A stretch of DNA of 8,033 nucleotides from an uncultured Pseudomonadota bacterium (lineage in GTDB: Bacteria > Pseudomonadota > Gammaproteobacteria > Steroidobacterales > Steroidobacteraceae). Both the position numbers and the translations under genes were made by a program. The DNA is taken from assembly GCA_903890265.1 (NCBI GenBank), contig CAITAM010000177.1, forward strand, positions 1 through 8,033. Direction: 5' to 3'. Positions 1 through 7,158 of this stretch are shown in pieces. Positions within the stretch are counted from its first letter, which is position 1; the number at the start of each line of letters is the position of its first letter. Below the pieces are notes generated by a model that saw only the letters and a program-made list of their open reading frames with translations, was not told where the DNA came from and did no database searches.

Positions 1-996
1 CCCTGTGCGTACGAGCGAATGCGGGTATGGGACGAGGCCAGTGCGGCGGACAGCGAGGAGGCGCTCGTCTTCGATGCCGCCCTCCTTGGCGAGCGCGACC
101 TTGGCTGCATCGTCGAGAACCGTGCGGTGGCGGCCGCGCTCCTCGCGGCAGCACTGCGCCACGGCGTGACCGTATTCGCCGCGCCGGTCGAGGGCCTGAC
201 GGTGACCGCCGACGTCGCGGAGGTTCTGGTCGGCGGTCGGAGCTTAAAGACGGCGCTGGTGGTGGCGGCTGACGGCGCCGCTTCAACCCTGCGCGCGCAG
301 GCCGGGATCGCTGTCACGGCGCGTCCTTACGCCCAGCGCGCGGTGGTGGCGCGCCTTGCTTGCGAGCGGCCGCACGGCGCGGAAGCGCGGCAACGGTTCC
401 TCGCGGATGGGCCGGTGGCCCTACTGCCGCTCGCGGACGGCAGCGTGTCGCTCGTCTGGTCCACCCGAACCGACGAAGCCGAGCGTCTGGTCGCCCTGAC
501 TGACGAGGAATTTTCCGCCGCCGTTACCGCGGCGACGGATCGCGTGCTCGGCGAGCTGACGGTGCGCGGCGCCCGGCAGTCGTTCCCGCTGTCGCGGGAC
601 CATGCCGATACCTACGCGGTCGCGCGCGTCGCCCTGGTCGGTGATGCGGCGCACACGATTCACCCGCTGGCGGGGCAGGGCGTCAATCTCGGCTTCCTCG
701 ATGCCGCGCAACTCGCCGAGACCGTGCTTGCCGCCCGTGACGCCGGGGAGGACTGGGGCGACCGCGCCGTTCTCGGCCGCTACTCGCGCGCTAGGCGCGC
801 GGAAAATCTGCTCGTGGCGGCAGCGCTGGATAACCTCAACCGGCTGTTCACCGCGAAGGGCTCCGCGGTGGCCTCGCTGCGGCGCGCGGGACTGCGCATG
901 GTTAACGGATCGCCACTCGTTAAGTCCCGGCTGATACGGGAGGCCATGGGCATTACCGACCGGCGGCCGGCCCGCCTTCGCGAAAGCGCTTTCTAG
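1..996 (+). CDS. ubiI: UbiI/UbiH-family FAD-dependent ubiquinone biosynthesis hydroxylase (5' end missing)
   Basis: This is a flavin monooxygenase that hydroxylates the aromatic ring of a ubiquinone precursor, using FAD, a reductant and O2, at the inner face of the cytoplasmic membrane. The frame is open from base 1, so the start lies outside; 331 residues plus the stop are visible. About 80-90 residues, including the Rossmann GxGxxG motif, are missing compared with the usual ~400. Visible landmarks are MRVWD followed by the LGCIVEN segment, the mid-protein ADG motif (fragment residues 90-92), and the second FAD motif VGDAAHTIHPLAGQGVNLGF beginning around residue 213. The C-terminal LIREAMGI closely parallels the LIRQAMGL ending of E. 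coli UbiI/VisC. VWD and IVEN also fit UbiI better than UbiH. I therefore favour the C5-hydroxylase UbiI, but paralogues UbiH and UbiF share these motifs and the symbol is less certain than the family. The next gene starts 3 nt after its stop. Confidence 0.9.
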   Translation, partial: PCAYERMRVWDEASAADSEEALVFDAALLGERDLGCIVENRAVAAALLAAALRHGVTVFAAPVEGLTVTADVAEVLVGGRSLKTALVVAADGAASTLRAQAGIAVTARPYAQRAVVARLACERPHGAEARQRFLADGPVALLPLADGSVSLVWSTRTDEAERLVALTDEEFSAAVTAATDRVLGELTVRGARQSFPLSRDHADTYAVARVALVGDAAHTIHPLAGQGVNLGFLDAAQLAETVLAARDAGEDWGDRAVLGRYSRARRAENLLVAAALDNLNRLFTAKGSAVASLRRAGLRMVNGSPLVKSRLIREAMGITDRRPARLRESAF

Positions 997-999
997 GCC

Positions 1000-1170
1000 G
1001 TGCGAGTCGAGAAAACAGGGCGGCGCGTCGCCAAGGAAAATCTTCCGGAGAAGGTCTGCCCCGTCTGCTCACGCCCGTTCAGCTGGCGGCGACGCTGGGC
1101 GCGGCAGTGGGAGGAGGTGCGCTACTGCAGCGACGCGTGCAGGGCCCGGCGTCGGTCCGTATCGACATGA
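1000..1170 (+). CDS. DUF2256 family small four-cysteine protein
   Basis: This small gene encodes 56 residues from a GTG start. The product matches the DUF2256 pattern: a basic N-terminus, ENLPEKVCPVCSRPFSWRRR, then a W-rich stretch with WEEVRYCSDACR. The four cysteines (C20, C23, C43, C47) form two CxxC/CxxxC pairs that look like a small zinc ribbon. That metal site is inferred, not shown. The molecular function of the family is unknown as far as I know. The GTG lies 3 nt after the ubiI stop, with only a weak upstream Shine-Dalgarno match, so translational coupling is likely. Its TGA overlaps the ATG of the next gene (ATGA, 1167-1170). The protein is cysteine-, tryptophan- and arginine-rich, highly basic and has no signal peptide, so it is probably cytoplasmic. 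The conserved motif makes the call firm despite the small size. Confidence 0.88.
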   Translation: MRVEKTGRRVAKENLPEKVCPVCSRPFSWRRRWARQWEEVRYCSDACRARRRSVST

Positions 1171-1655
1171 CCCGTGACGTCGCAGGTGCGGCGGTGCTCG
1201 GTGTCGTCGCCGGACTCGTCGCCGCCGCGGCCTGGGTCCTGCCGGCACTGGCGGGCATCGACCTCGTCAGTCGCGCAGGGGCGTGGTGCGGTGCCTGCGT
1301 GGTCATTGCCCTGCCGTGGCGCGTGGTGCGCCTGCTGGCAGCGAACGGCCAGCGGCCGGCTCCGGGTCGCGCGCTCCGGATCGCCGTCTTCGCCACCTTG
1401 GTTGCGGCCCTGGTCGTTGGCGGCGGACTGTACGGCCTGTACCGCTGGGCCCGGCCGACGCTGCTTGCCGAGCGGTTCGCGCAGCAATTCGACGCGGTCG
1501 ATCGGGCCGCAATCGGCGGCACGGCGCGCGCGGCGGAGCTTACCGCCAGCCGTGCCCGCGCGTTCGATCCGTTGGGCAACGCGGCGGAGGCGGCGGCACT
1601 GCTGTCGATCGGTGGCGCGGCCGTCGCGCTCTTTCTGGCGTACGGTCGCCGCTGA
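1167..1655 (+). CDS. four-helix integral membrane protein, possibly DUF4199-like
   Basis: This gene encodes 162 residues, starting at the ATG that overlaps the DUF2256 stop (ATGA). An in-frame ATG at 1107 lies inside the DUF2256 gene and is less likely, because the overlap start places the first hydrophobic helix right at the N-terminus. Four hydrophobic segments are visible, near residues 6-29, 38-55, 70-92 and 141-158. A soluble loop (about 93-138) sits between helices 3 and 4 and contains RPTLLAERFAQQFD. Helix count, length and the soluble loop before the last helix resemble the uncharacterised DUF4199 membrane family, but I see no diagnostic motif and hold that loosely. It probably sits in the cytoplasmic membrane. 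It is co-transcribed with ubiI and the DUF2256 gene upstream and a lipoprotein gene 19 nt downstream. Function is unknown. Confidence 0.72.
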   Translation: MTRDVAGAAVLGVVAGLVAAAAWVLPALAGIDLVSRAGAWCGACVVIALPWRVVRLLAANGQRPAPGRALRIAVFATLVAALVVGGGLYGLYRWARPTLLAERFAQQFDAVDRAAIGGTARAAELTASRARAFDPLGNAAEAAALLSIGGAAVALFLAYGRR

Positions 1656-1661
1656 CGTCGC

Positions 1662-1669
1662 GGGGGAGG
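1662..1669 (+). promoter_or_regulatory. strong ribosome binding site for the lipoprotein gene
   Basis: GGGGGAGG ends 5 nt before the ATG at 1675. It is the clearest Shine-Dalgarno sequence in the left cluster. It fixes the lipoprotein start here, although the same frame is open back to 1174 inside the upstream membrane-protein gene. A GTG at 1672 in the same frame is a minor alternative. Confidence 0.65.
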
Positions 1670-1674
1670 TTGTG

Positions 1675-2205
1675 ATGGGTTGGCGTGGGTCTCGCGGACG
1701 AGGGACGGTGGTGTTGCTCGTGGTGCTCGCCGGCGCTGCAGGCTGCCACGGGGAACGGGCCGGCAGCCCGCACAGCGACACGCGCGGCGGCATTGCGCGT
1801 CCGGTGTCGGTTGAGGATGCCGCACGGGGACGCTTCGCGCCGGCGGCACCGCCCAGTGCCGGCGCACTGAACTACCTGTCGGCCTACGTCGGCAAATCGG
1901 CAGCGGTATCCGGTCTCTTCAGTACCCGACCGGTGGATGCACGGCTGCGCGCGCTGCTCGGTCCGAACTACGCGCGGTTCATCGCGGCGTTGCCGGACGC
2001 GCCGCTCGTCGTCGACGACGGGGTCTACTCCCTGTCAGGCCACACCGCCGACGGCATTGCCGCGATCGTGCTCGATCCCCGGGCGGATTCCATTTACGCC
2101 GTCGAGCAGGATGGCACCGGTCGGCGCGAGTACCTGGAGCGGAGTCTCAAGCCGCCGCTACCGGCCGGCGTCCGGGCGCTGCTTGCTTCCATGCCGTTGC
2201 GCTGA
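1675..2205 (+). CDS. putative periplasmic lipoprotein of unknown function
   Basis: This gene encodes 176 residues from an ATG behind a strong ribosome binding site. The N-terminus has the layout of a lipoprotein signal: arginines (R4, R7, R9), a hydrophobic core at residues 11-20, then AAGC with C24 as the probable lipidated cysteine. The -3 residue is alanine rather than the preferred leucine, so ordinary secretion cannot be excluded. Residues 25-62 are low-complexity and rich in A, G and P, like a linker. Residues 63-176 look like one small folded domain, with ALNYLSAYVGK, RLRALLGPNYARFIAALP, DDGVYSLSGH and AAIVLDPRADSIYAVEQDG. The alternating pattern is faintly like small periplasmic domains of the lysozyme-inhibitor (Ivy-like) kind, but the cysteine pair of that group is absent, so this is a guess only. 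It is the last gene of the ubiI cluster and converges with the M28 peptidase gene, leaving 8 nt between them. Confidence 0.78.
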   Translation: MGWRGSRGRGTVVLLVVLAGAAGCHGERAGSPHSDTRGGIARPVSVEDAARGRFAPAAPPSAGALNYLSAYVGKSAAVSGLFSTRPVDARLRALLGPNYARFIAALPDAPLVVDDGVYSLSGHTADGIAAIVLDPRADSIYAVEQDGTGRREYLERSLKPPLPAGVRALLASMPLR

Positions 2206-2226
2206 CCGGCGCCTTAGCGCGCCGGT
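2205..2226. terminator. bidirectional terminator-like hairpin at the convergent junction
   Basis: ACCGGCGC (2205-2212) and GCGCCGGT (2219-2226) form a perfect 8-bp GC-rich stem with a 6-nt loop, CTTAGC. The element covers the last base of the lipoprotein stop (TGA, 2203-2205) and the whole stop of the M28 peptidase gene (TTA on this strand, 2214-2216). It is symmetric, so it could act on both transcripts. Neither side has a U-tract, so it is not a classic intrinsic terminator. It may instead protect 3' ends or work with Rho. Confidence 0.5.
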
Positions 2227-3890
2227 GCCTCGCGCAGCGACTTGAACTCCGAGCCAGACTTCCACGTGGGGTACGGTGCGCCGGCCGCCAGTTCGGCGCC
2301 GACGGCGTAGAGGATGGCGGCAGTGTCCGCGGCGCCCGCGGTATCCCAGGTGGGCTGCACGGTATCCGTGACCTGGTGGTAGTCGTGGTCGACGAACCGG
2401 TTGATCTGCTCTTCCCCGTAGCTGGCTGCACGACCGACGACCTCGATGCCCGGCTCAACGTACAGCACCGGCACGCCGTGCCGCGCGAACTCGAGCTGGT
2501 CCGCCCGATACAGGTAGCCCCGCTCGGGGTGGCTGTCGGGGCGGGCGATGACGCCGGCGGCAGCCGCGTGCTTGGCGAACAGCTCGTCCATCGTTGACTT
2601 GCCCATGCCGACCACTTCAAGGTCCCTCGTCCTGCCCCAGACGCCGGCACCGTCCACGTTGATGTCGGCAAGGGTGGTCGCGAGCGGGTAGAGCGGGTGC
2701 TGGGCGTAGTACCGGGCACCGAGGAGGCCCTGCTCTTCGGCGGTGGTAACCACGAACAGGATGCTGCGCTTTGGCTTGACGGGCGCTGTCTGGAAGGCGC
2801 CCGCGATGGCGAGCAGTGTCGCGACGCCGGACGCATTGTCGTAGGCACCGTGGTAGATCTGGTCGTGCTTGCCGCCCGGCAGGCTCGGGTCCCAGCCGAA
2901 GTGGTCCCAGTGCGCGGTGTAGACGATCGTCTCCGCCTTCAGCTTCGGATCCGAGCCCTCGATGCGTGCGACCACGTTGCGGGAGTCGACGCTGCGAATC
3001 TGGTCGTGAACTTCAAGGGTCGCCTTGACGCCGAGCGGCAGCGGGTGGAAGTCGCGCGACAGGGCGCTCGCCTTCAGTTCAGCGTAGCTGTGGCCGGCGC
3101 TCTTCAGCACGGCCTCGGCCGCGTCGAGCTGCATCCAGGAGGCGATCGGCGGGTAGTCCGGGTTGGGCCCGCCGGTACGCAGCGAGAAGCTCTCCGCCGC
3201 GCCCCCGTTCTGCAGCACCGAGTACGGATAGGCCGCGGGCTCCGTCTCGTGAATGATGATGGCGGCAGCGGCGCCGAGCTTGGCCGCGATTTCGTACTTG
3301 TACGTCCAGCGGCCGTAATAGGTCATGGCCTTGCCACCGAAGATCGCGGGATCAAGCGACCCCGGGTGGTGCTTGTCCGGTACCGGCGGGTCATTGATCA
3401 GCATGACCAGGGTCTTGCCCCGGAGGTCGGCGCCCTTGTAGTCGTCCCAGCCGAATTCGGGCGCGATGACCCCATAGCCGACGAAGACGAGTTCCGAGTC
3501 CGTCACCCGGTTGTCGGCCTGCCCCGTGTACGAACTCGCGATGAACTGTTCCGGGAACTTGAACGACGCTACGCCGGCCGATGAGCTGACGGACAGCGTC
3601 GGCGTTGCCTTGAAGCCGCTCATCGGCACTTTCTGTACGTAGGTGCCATCCGGGTTGCCCGGCTTGAGTCCGAGGACCTTGAAGCGGTCGATCAGGAAGG
3701 CGACGGTGCGTTCCTCGCCGTTACTGCCCGGTGCCCGGCCTTCAAAGTCGTCCGACGACAGGGCTTCTATGTCCTTGAGGATCGTCTCCTTCATCACCGG
3801 CGCGCCCGTTGCGGGCAGCGCGACGGCGACCAGCAGTCCGAGCAGGGTGCCGCAGGCGGTGGTCACGAGCGGCGAGGATGGGTTGTGCAT
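2214..3890 (-). CDS. secreted M28-family zinc metallopeptidase with PA domain
   Basis: This is a dinuclear zinc peptidase, probably an aminopeptidase, acting in the periplasm or outside the cell; it has 558 residues. The ATG at 3890 precedes a hydrophobic signal-like segment (about residues 8-27, ending near ALPATGA). No basic residue stands before the hydrophobic core, which is slightly unusual. A mature N-terminal region follows, then a PA domain (about 130-265, VFVGYGV through DYKGADLRGKTLVMLIND), then the M28 catalytic domain. The Aeromonas-type residues can be placed: H327 and D329 (AHWDH), D351 (YDNASGVA), E385/E386 (AEEQGLLGA), D413 (INVDGAG) and H505 (DYHQVTD). All metal and base positions are therefore present and the enzyme should be active. 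AGGA lies about 11 nt upstream of the ATG. The phhB stop is 34 nt upstream, so this is probably the last gene of an ispG-phhB-peptidase operon. Substrate preference cannot be read from sequence. Confidence 0.93.
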   Translation of the reverse strand: MHNPSSPLVTTACGTLLGLLVAVALPATGAPVMKETILKDIEALSSDDFEGRAPGSNGEERTVAFLIDRFKVLGLKPGNPDGTYVQKVPMSGFKATPTLSVSSSAGVASFKFPEQFIASSYTGQADNRVTDSELVFVGYGVIAPEFGWDDYKGADLRGKTLVMLINDPPVPDKHHPGSLDPAIFGGKAMTYYGRWTYKYEIAAKLGAAAAIIIHETEPAAYPYSVLQNGGAAESFSLRTGGPNPDYPPIASWMQLDAAEAVLKSAGHSYAELKASALSRDFHPLPLGVKATLEVHDQIRSVDSRNVVARIEGSDPKLKAETIVYTAHWDHFGWDPSLPGGKHDQIYHGAYDNASGVATLLAIAGAFQTAPVKPKRSILFVVTTAEEQGLLGARYYAQHPLYPLATTLADINVDGAGVWGRTRDLEVVGMGKSTMDELFAKHAAAAGVIARPDSHPERGYLYRADQLEFARHGVPVLYVEPGIEVVGRAASYGEEQINRFVDHDYHQVTDTVQPTWDTAGAADTAAILYAVGAELAAGAPYPTWKSGSEFKSLREAPAR

Positions 3891-3924
3891 GGGATTGAGC
3901 GTCCTGAGATTGTTGCGCGGGGCT

Positions 3925-4274
3925 TCAGCGGAGGCGGTCGATCTTGGCCGCACAGATGAAGTCGTTTTCGGACAGACCGTGGATGGCGTGCGTCGTGTAG
4001 CGCACGTGGCAGTAGTTGTAGCCGATGCGCAGGTCGGGGTGATGGTCCTCGGCATTGGCGATGTGTGCCATCGCGTTGACGAAGCTCATCGTCCTGTAGA
4101 AATCGCGAAACCTGAAATCAGTCTCGATGGCGAGCCCGTCGTCGGCCAGCCGCCAGCGCGCATCAAGCCCCCCCAGCAGCGATTCGGCCGCGACCTTGTC
4201 GAGCGGCTTGGTGCCGCCCTCGCAGGGCGTGCAGCGCTTGAGCGCCAGGCTGTCGGGCGACTCGGGCGCGCCTG

Positions 4275-4278
<4 letters not shown>
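3925..4278 (-). CDS. phhB: pterin-4a-carbinolamine dehydratase (PhhB/PCD)
   Basis: This enzyme dehydrates 4a-hydroxytetrahydrobiopterin, the by-product of aromatic amino acid hydroxylases, allowing the pterin cofactor to be recycled; it is cytoplasmic. The 117 residues match the family length. The active-site signature is intact: EDHHPDLRIGYNYCHVRYTT with H79 and H80, then H97 in TTHAIHGLSENDFICAAKID. The N-terminal C16-x-x-C19 (CTPCEGG) is the common bacterial PhhB opening. The ATG overlaps the ispG stop (ATGA on the minus strand, 4275-4278) with no good Shine-Dalgarno sequence, so translation is probably coupled to ispG. No phenylalanine hydroxylase gene (phhA) is visible here, so the enzyme may serve a distant hydroxylase or another pterin-dependent process. 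Confidence 0.95.
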
Positions 4279-5507
<1,229 letters not shown>

Positions 5508-5562
5508 GGGTCACTCACTGAACCAACGAGGGTTGGCCGACACGGGCGCCGGCCGGGTGGGA

Positions 5563-5591
5563 ATTATGGGCCGATTGGCGGCGAACCCCAA
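5563..5591 (-). promoter_or_regulatory. candidate sigma70 promoter for ispG operon
   Basis: Read on the minus strand, TTGGGG (5591-5586) and CATAAT (5568-5563) are separated by exactly 17 nt. The -10 matches 5 of 6 consensus bases and the -35 matches 3 of 6. It lies 56 nt upstream of the ispG ATG and is one of the few AT-rich spots in a very GC-rich spacer. The assignment is by eye only. Confidence 0.4.
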
Positions 5592-5613
5592 GCCGCGCAG
5601 CGGCCCGGATCGG

Positions 5614-5684
5614 ACCCTGTCGTAGATTTCACCCGACGTCCGTTCTTTGGTCTAAAATCAAGGAACTACGCGTCCAGACAGGGT
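5614..5684 (+). other. nested inverted-repeat structure upstream of dgkA
   Basis: Three complementary arm pairs nest in order. ACCCTGTC (5614-5621) pairs with GACAGGGT (5677-5684). GTAG (5622-5625) pairs with CTAC (5666-5669). TTCTTTGG (5643-5650) pairs with TCAAGGAA (5658-5665), with two G-U wobbles and loop TCTAAAA. The 3' side is nearly continuous, with an unpaired run at 5670-5676. A 17-nt unpaired segment (5626-5642) lies on the 5' side. It could be a folded leader RNA, an operator, or chance. The apical loop contains TAAAAT, which also looks like a -10 element, though I see no matching -35. Confidence 0.3.
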
Positions 5685-5746
5685 ATCGTCAGTCCCATGC
5701 AGTGCAATCAACCGGCCATCGCCTGCCGCCGCGTCCGGGGCCGGCC

Positions 5747-6142
5747 GTGAGCGGCGAAGCGCGCCCTCTGGTGGTTGCGGGCCGGGAGAAGCCGCGCGGC
5801 CTGAGTCGCCTCATGGCCTCTTTCAGTAACTCGTGGAAAGGCCTGTCGGGTGCCTGGCACGAGGAGGAGGCCTTTCGCCAGGAGTGCGTCGGTGCACTGC
5901 TGGTCCTGCCGGCAGGGCTCTACTTTGGCCACACCGGTGTGGAGCGAGCCCTGCTCGTTGGGCCGATGCTGCTGGTGCTGATCGTTGAGTTACTGAACAG
6001 CGCGGTCGAAGCCGCGATCGACCGCATTGGTGTCGAACGCAACCCGCTGTCCGGGCTGGCGAAAGACCTCGGGTCTGCCGCGGTGCTGATGAGTTTCATC
6101 CTGCTGGCCGTGAACTGGGTTGTGGTCCTCGCTGATCACTGA
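5747..6142 (+). CDS. dgkA: diacylglycerol kinase, prokaryotic DgkA family
   Basis: DgkA is a small trimeric inner-membrane kinase that phosphorylates diacylglycerol to phosphatidic acid, recycling lipid released during membrane-derived glucan or lipid A modification. With the GTG at 5747 it has 131 residues, against 122 in E. coli. The family core is clear: SWKGLSGAW, EEAFRQE, then ELLNSAVEAAIDRIG and GLAKDLGSAAVLM. Residues E40, E81 and E88 align with E. coli E28, E69 and E76 (metal ligands and catalytic base). Three hydrophobic helices lie near residues 47-61, 67-91 and 108-128. The start is uncertain. GTG 5702 gives 146 residues, GTG 5771 gives 123, and ATG 5813 looks too short. None has a strong ribosome binding site. 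I chose 5747 because its GTG overlaps the TGA of a 17-codon upstream ORF and has a GGGG about 6 nt before it. The pfkB-family gene follows after 63 nt. Confidence 0.92.
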   Translation: MSGEARPLVVAGREKPRGLSRLMASFSNSWKGLSGAWHEEEAFRQECVGALLVLPAGLYFGHTGVERALLVGPMLLVLIVELLNSAVEAAIDRIGVERNPLSGLAKDLGSAAVLMSFILLAVNWVVVLADH

Positions 6143-6195
6143 CCGGCACGGTGGCGTCTGCCGCAGCCGCCGGGTATCGTGCGGCGTCCCTTAAT

Positions 6196-6199
6196 GGAG
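6196..6199 (+). promoter_or_regulatory. ribosome binding site that selects the pfkB-family start
   Basis: GGAG ends 6 nt before the ATG at 6206, at ideal spacing. The alternative in-frame starts, GTG 6179 and ATG 6194, lack such a site. ATG 6194 overlaps this GGAG itself. Confidence 0.55.
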
Positions 6200-6205
6200 C
6201 CGTTC

Positions 6206-7138
6206 ATGACCGTACTCGTCTGTGGTTCACTCGCCTACGATACCGTGATGGTCTTCGACGGGCGCTTTCGCGACCACATCCTTGCCGATCGCATCCACAG
6301 CCTGTCCGTGGCGTTCCTCGTGCCGGCGCTGCGCAAGAACTTCGGTGGCTGTGCCGGAAACATCGGCTTCAATGCCAGGCTCCTCGGACTCGACGTCTCC
6401 CTCGCGGCGGCGGCAGGTGATGATTTCTCCGACTACGCGGCGTGGCTGACGCAGCATGGCGTTAACCTGAGCCACGTGCGCGTCATGCCGGGTACGTACA
6501 CGGCTCAGGCCTATATCACCACCGACATCGATGACAACCAGATCACGGCGTTTCACCCGGGCGCGATGAGCCGCGCACACGAAATCACTCTGCCGCTCTC
6601 GCCGCCGCCCGCGCTTGCGATCGTCGCCCCGGATGGGCGTGACGCGATGATCGGCCACGCGGCGGCGCTGGCCGCGGCCGGCGTACCGTTCATCTTCGAC
6701 CCGGGACAGGGACTGCCCATGTTCGATGGCGATGACCTTCAGCGGTTCATCGGCCAGGCCACGTACCTTGTCGTCAACGATTACGAAGCCGGTCTCGTTG
6801 AGCAGAGGACCGGGCTTAGCGCGCAGTCGATCGCGTCACGGCTCAAGGCGTACATCGTGACCCGCGGGGCGCAGGGATCGACGATCTATTCGGGGGACAA
6901 GACGATCGAGATTCCGCCCGTCAAGGCCGAGCGGGTCGTCGATCCGACCGGCTGCGGTGATGCCTACCGCGCGGGCCTGCTGTACGGCCTCGTGCATGAC
7001 CTTCCGTGGGAGACCACCGGCCGGATCGCGTCGCTGCTCGGGGCTCTCAAAATTGCGCATCACGGTACGCAGAACCACGGCGTCGATCTCGCGGCCTTTC
7101 GCGCGCGCTACAACGCCGAATTCGGCCACGGGTTTTGA
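6206..7138 (+). CDS. PfkB-family carbohydrate/nucleoside kinase, adenosine-kinase-like
   Basis: This cytoplasmic ATP-dependent kinase of the ribokinase fold has 310 residues, the normal family length. The N-terminus MTVLVCGSLAYDTVMVFDGR and HILADRIHSLSVAFLVP, followed by FGGCAGNIGFNARLLG (about 46-61, PfkB signature 1 region), mark the bacterial subgroup often annotated as adenosine kinase. N191 and E194 (VNDYEA) form the NxxE metal/phosphate motif. Signature 2 is DPTGCGDAYRAGLLYG (246-261), with D252 as the catalytic base. Its GCGD replaces the usual GAGD; I recall this cysteine as a feature of the subgroup rather than damage. The substrate cannot be settled from sequence; adenosine or a related nucleoside or sugar is the best guess. 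The ATG at 6206 is chosen for its GGAG site. The gene lies 63 nt after dgkA and 20 nt before the protease gene, so all three are probably co-transcribed. Confidence 0.9.
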   Translation: MTVLVCGSLAYDTVMVFDGRFRDHILADRIHSLSVAFLVPALRKNFGGCAGNIGFNARLLGLDVSLAAAAGDDFSDYAAWLTQHGVNLSHVRVMPGTYTAQAYITTDIDDNQITAFHPGAMSRAHEITLPLSPPPALAIVAPDGRDAMIGHAAALAAAGVPFIFDPGQGLPMFDGDDLQRFIGQATYLVVNDYEAGLVEQRTGLSAQSIASRLKAYIVTRGAQGSTIYSGDKTIEIPPVKAERVVDPTGCGDAYRAGLLYGLVHDLPWETTGRIASLLGALKIAHHGTQNHGVDLAAFRARYNAEFGHGF

Positions 7139-7158
7139 GCGTCGGGAAACGGACGACC

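Noticed and set aside
1174..1674. Upstream extension of the lipoprotein frame to 1174
   Set aside because: It overlaps the membrane-protein gene throughout, has arginine/serine-rich frame-shadow composition, and would hide the lipoprotein signal. The strong ribosome binding site is at 1662-1669.
1079..1867. A 262-codon minus-strand frame across the DUF2256, membrane and lipoprotein genes
   Set aside because: The translation is low-complexity (A, R, S, P) and crosses three plausible genes that have overlap starts and clear features.
2697..3584. A 295-codon plus-strand frame opposite the M28 peptidase
   Set aside because: It is a mirror of the GC-rich codon pattern. The minus-strand gene carries all zinc ligands and a signal segment, and the plus frame has no ribosome binding site or domain.
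3891..4055. In-frame N-terminal extension of the M28 peptidase back to 4055
   Set aside because: It would overlap most of phhB, is low-complexity, and would bury the signal segment. The ATG at 3890 fits secretion.
5523..5536. Small hairpin CCAAC-GAGG-GTTGG in the ispG leader
   Set aside because: A 5-bp stem is expected by chance in this length of sequence and nothing else supports a regulatory role.
5653..5658. TAAAAT as the -10 of a dgkA promoter
   Set aside because: No acceptable -35 lies 16-18 nt upstream and there is no extended -10 TG, so I record it only as an AT-rich spot within the inverted-repeat element.
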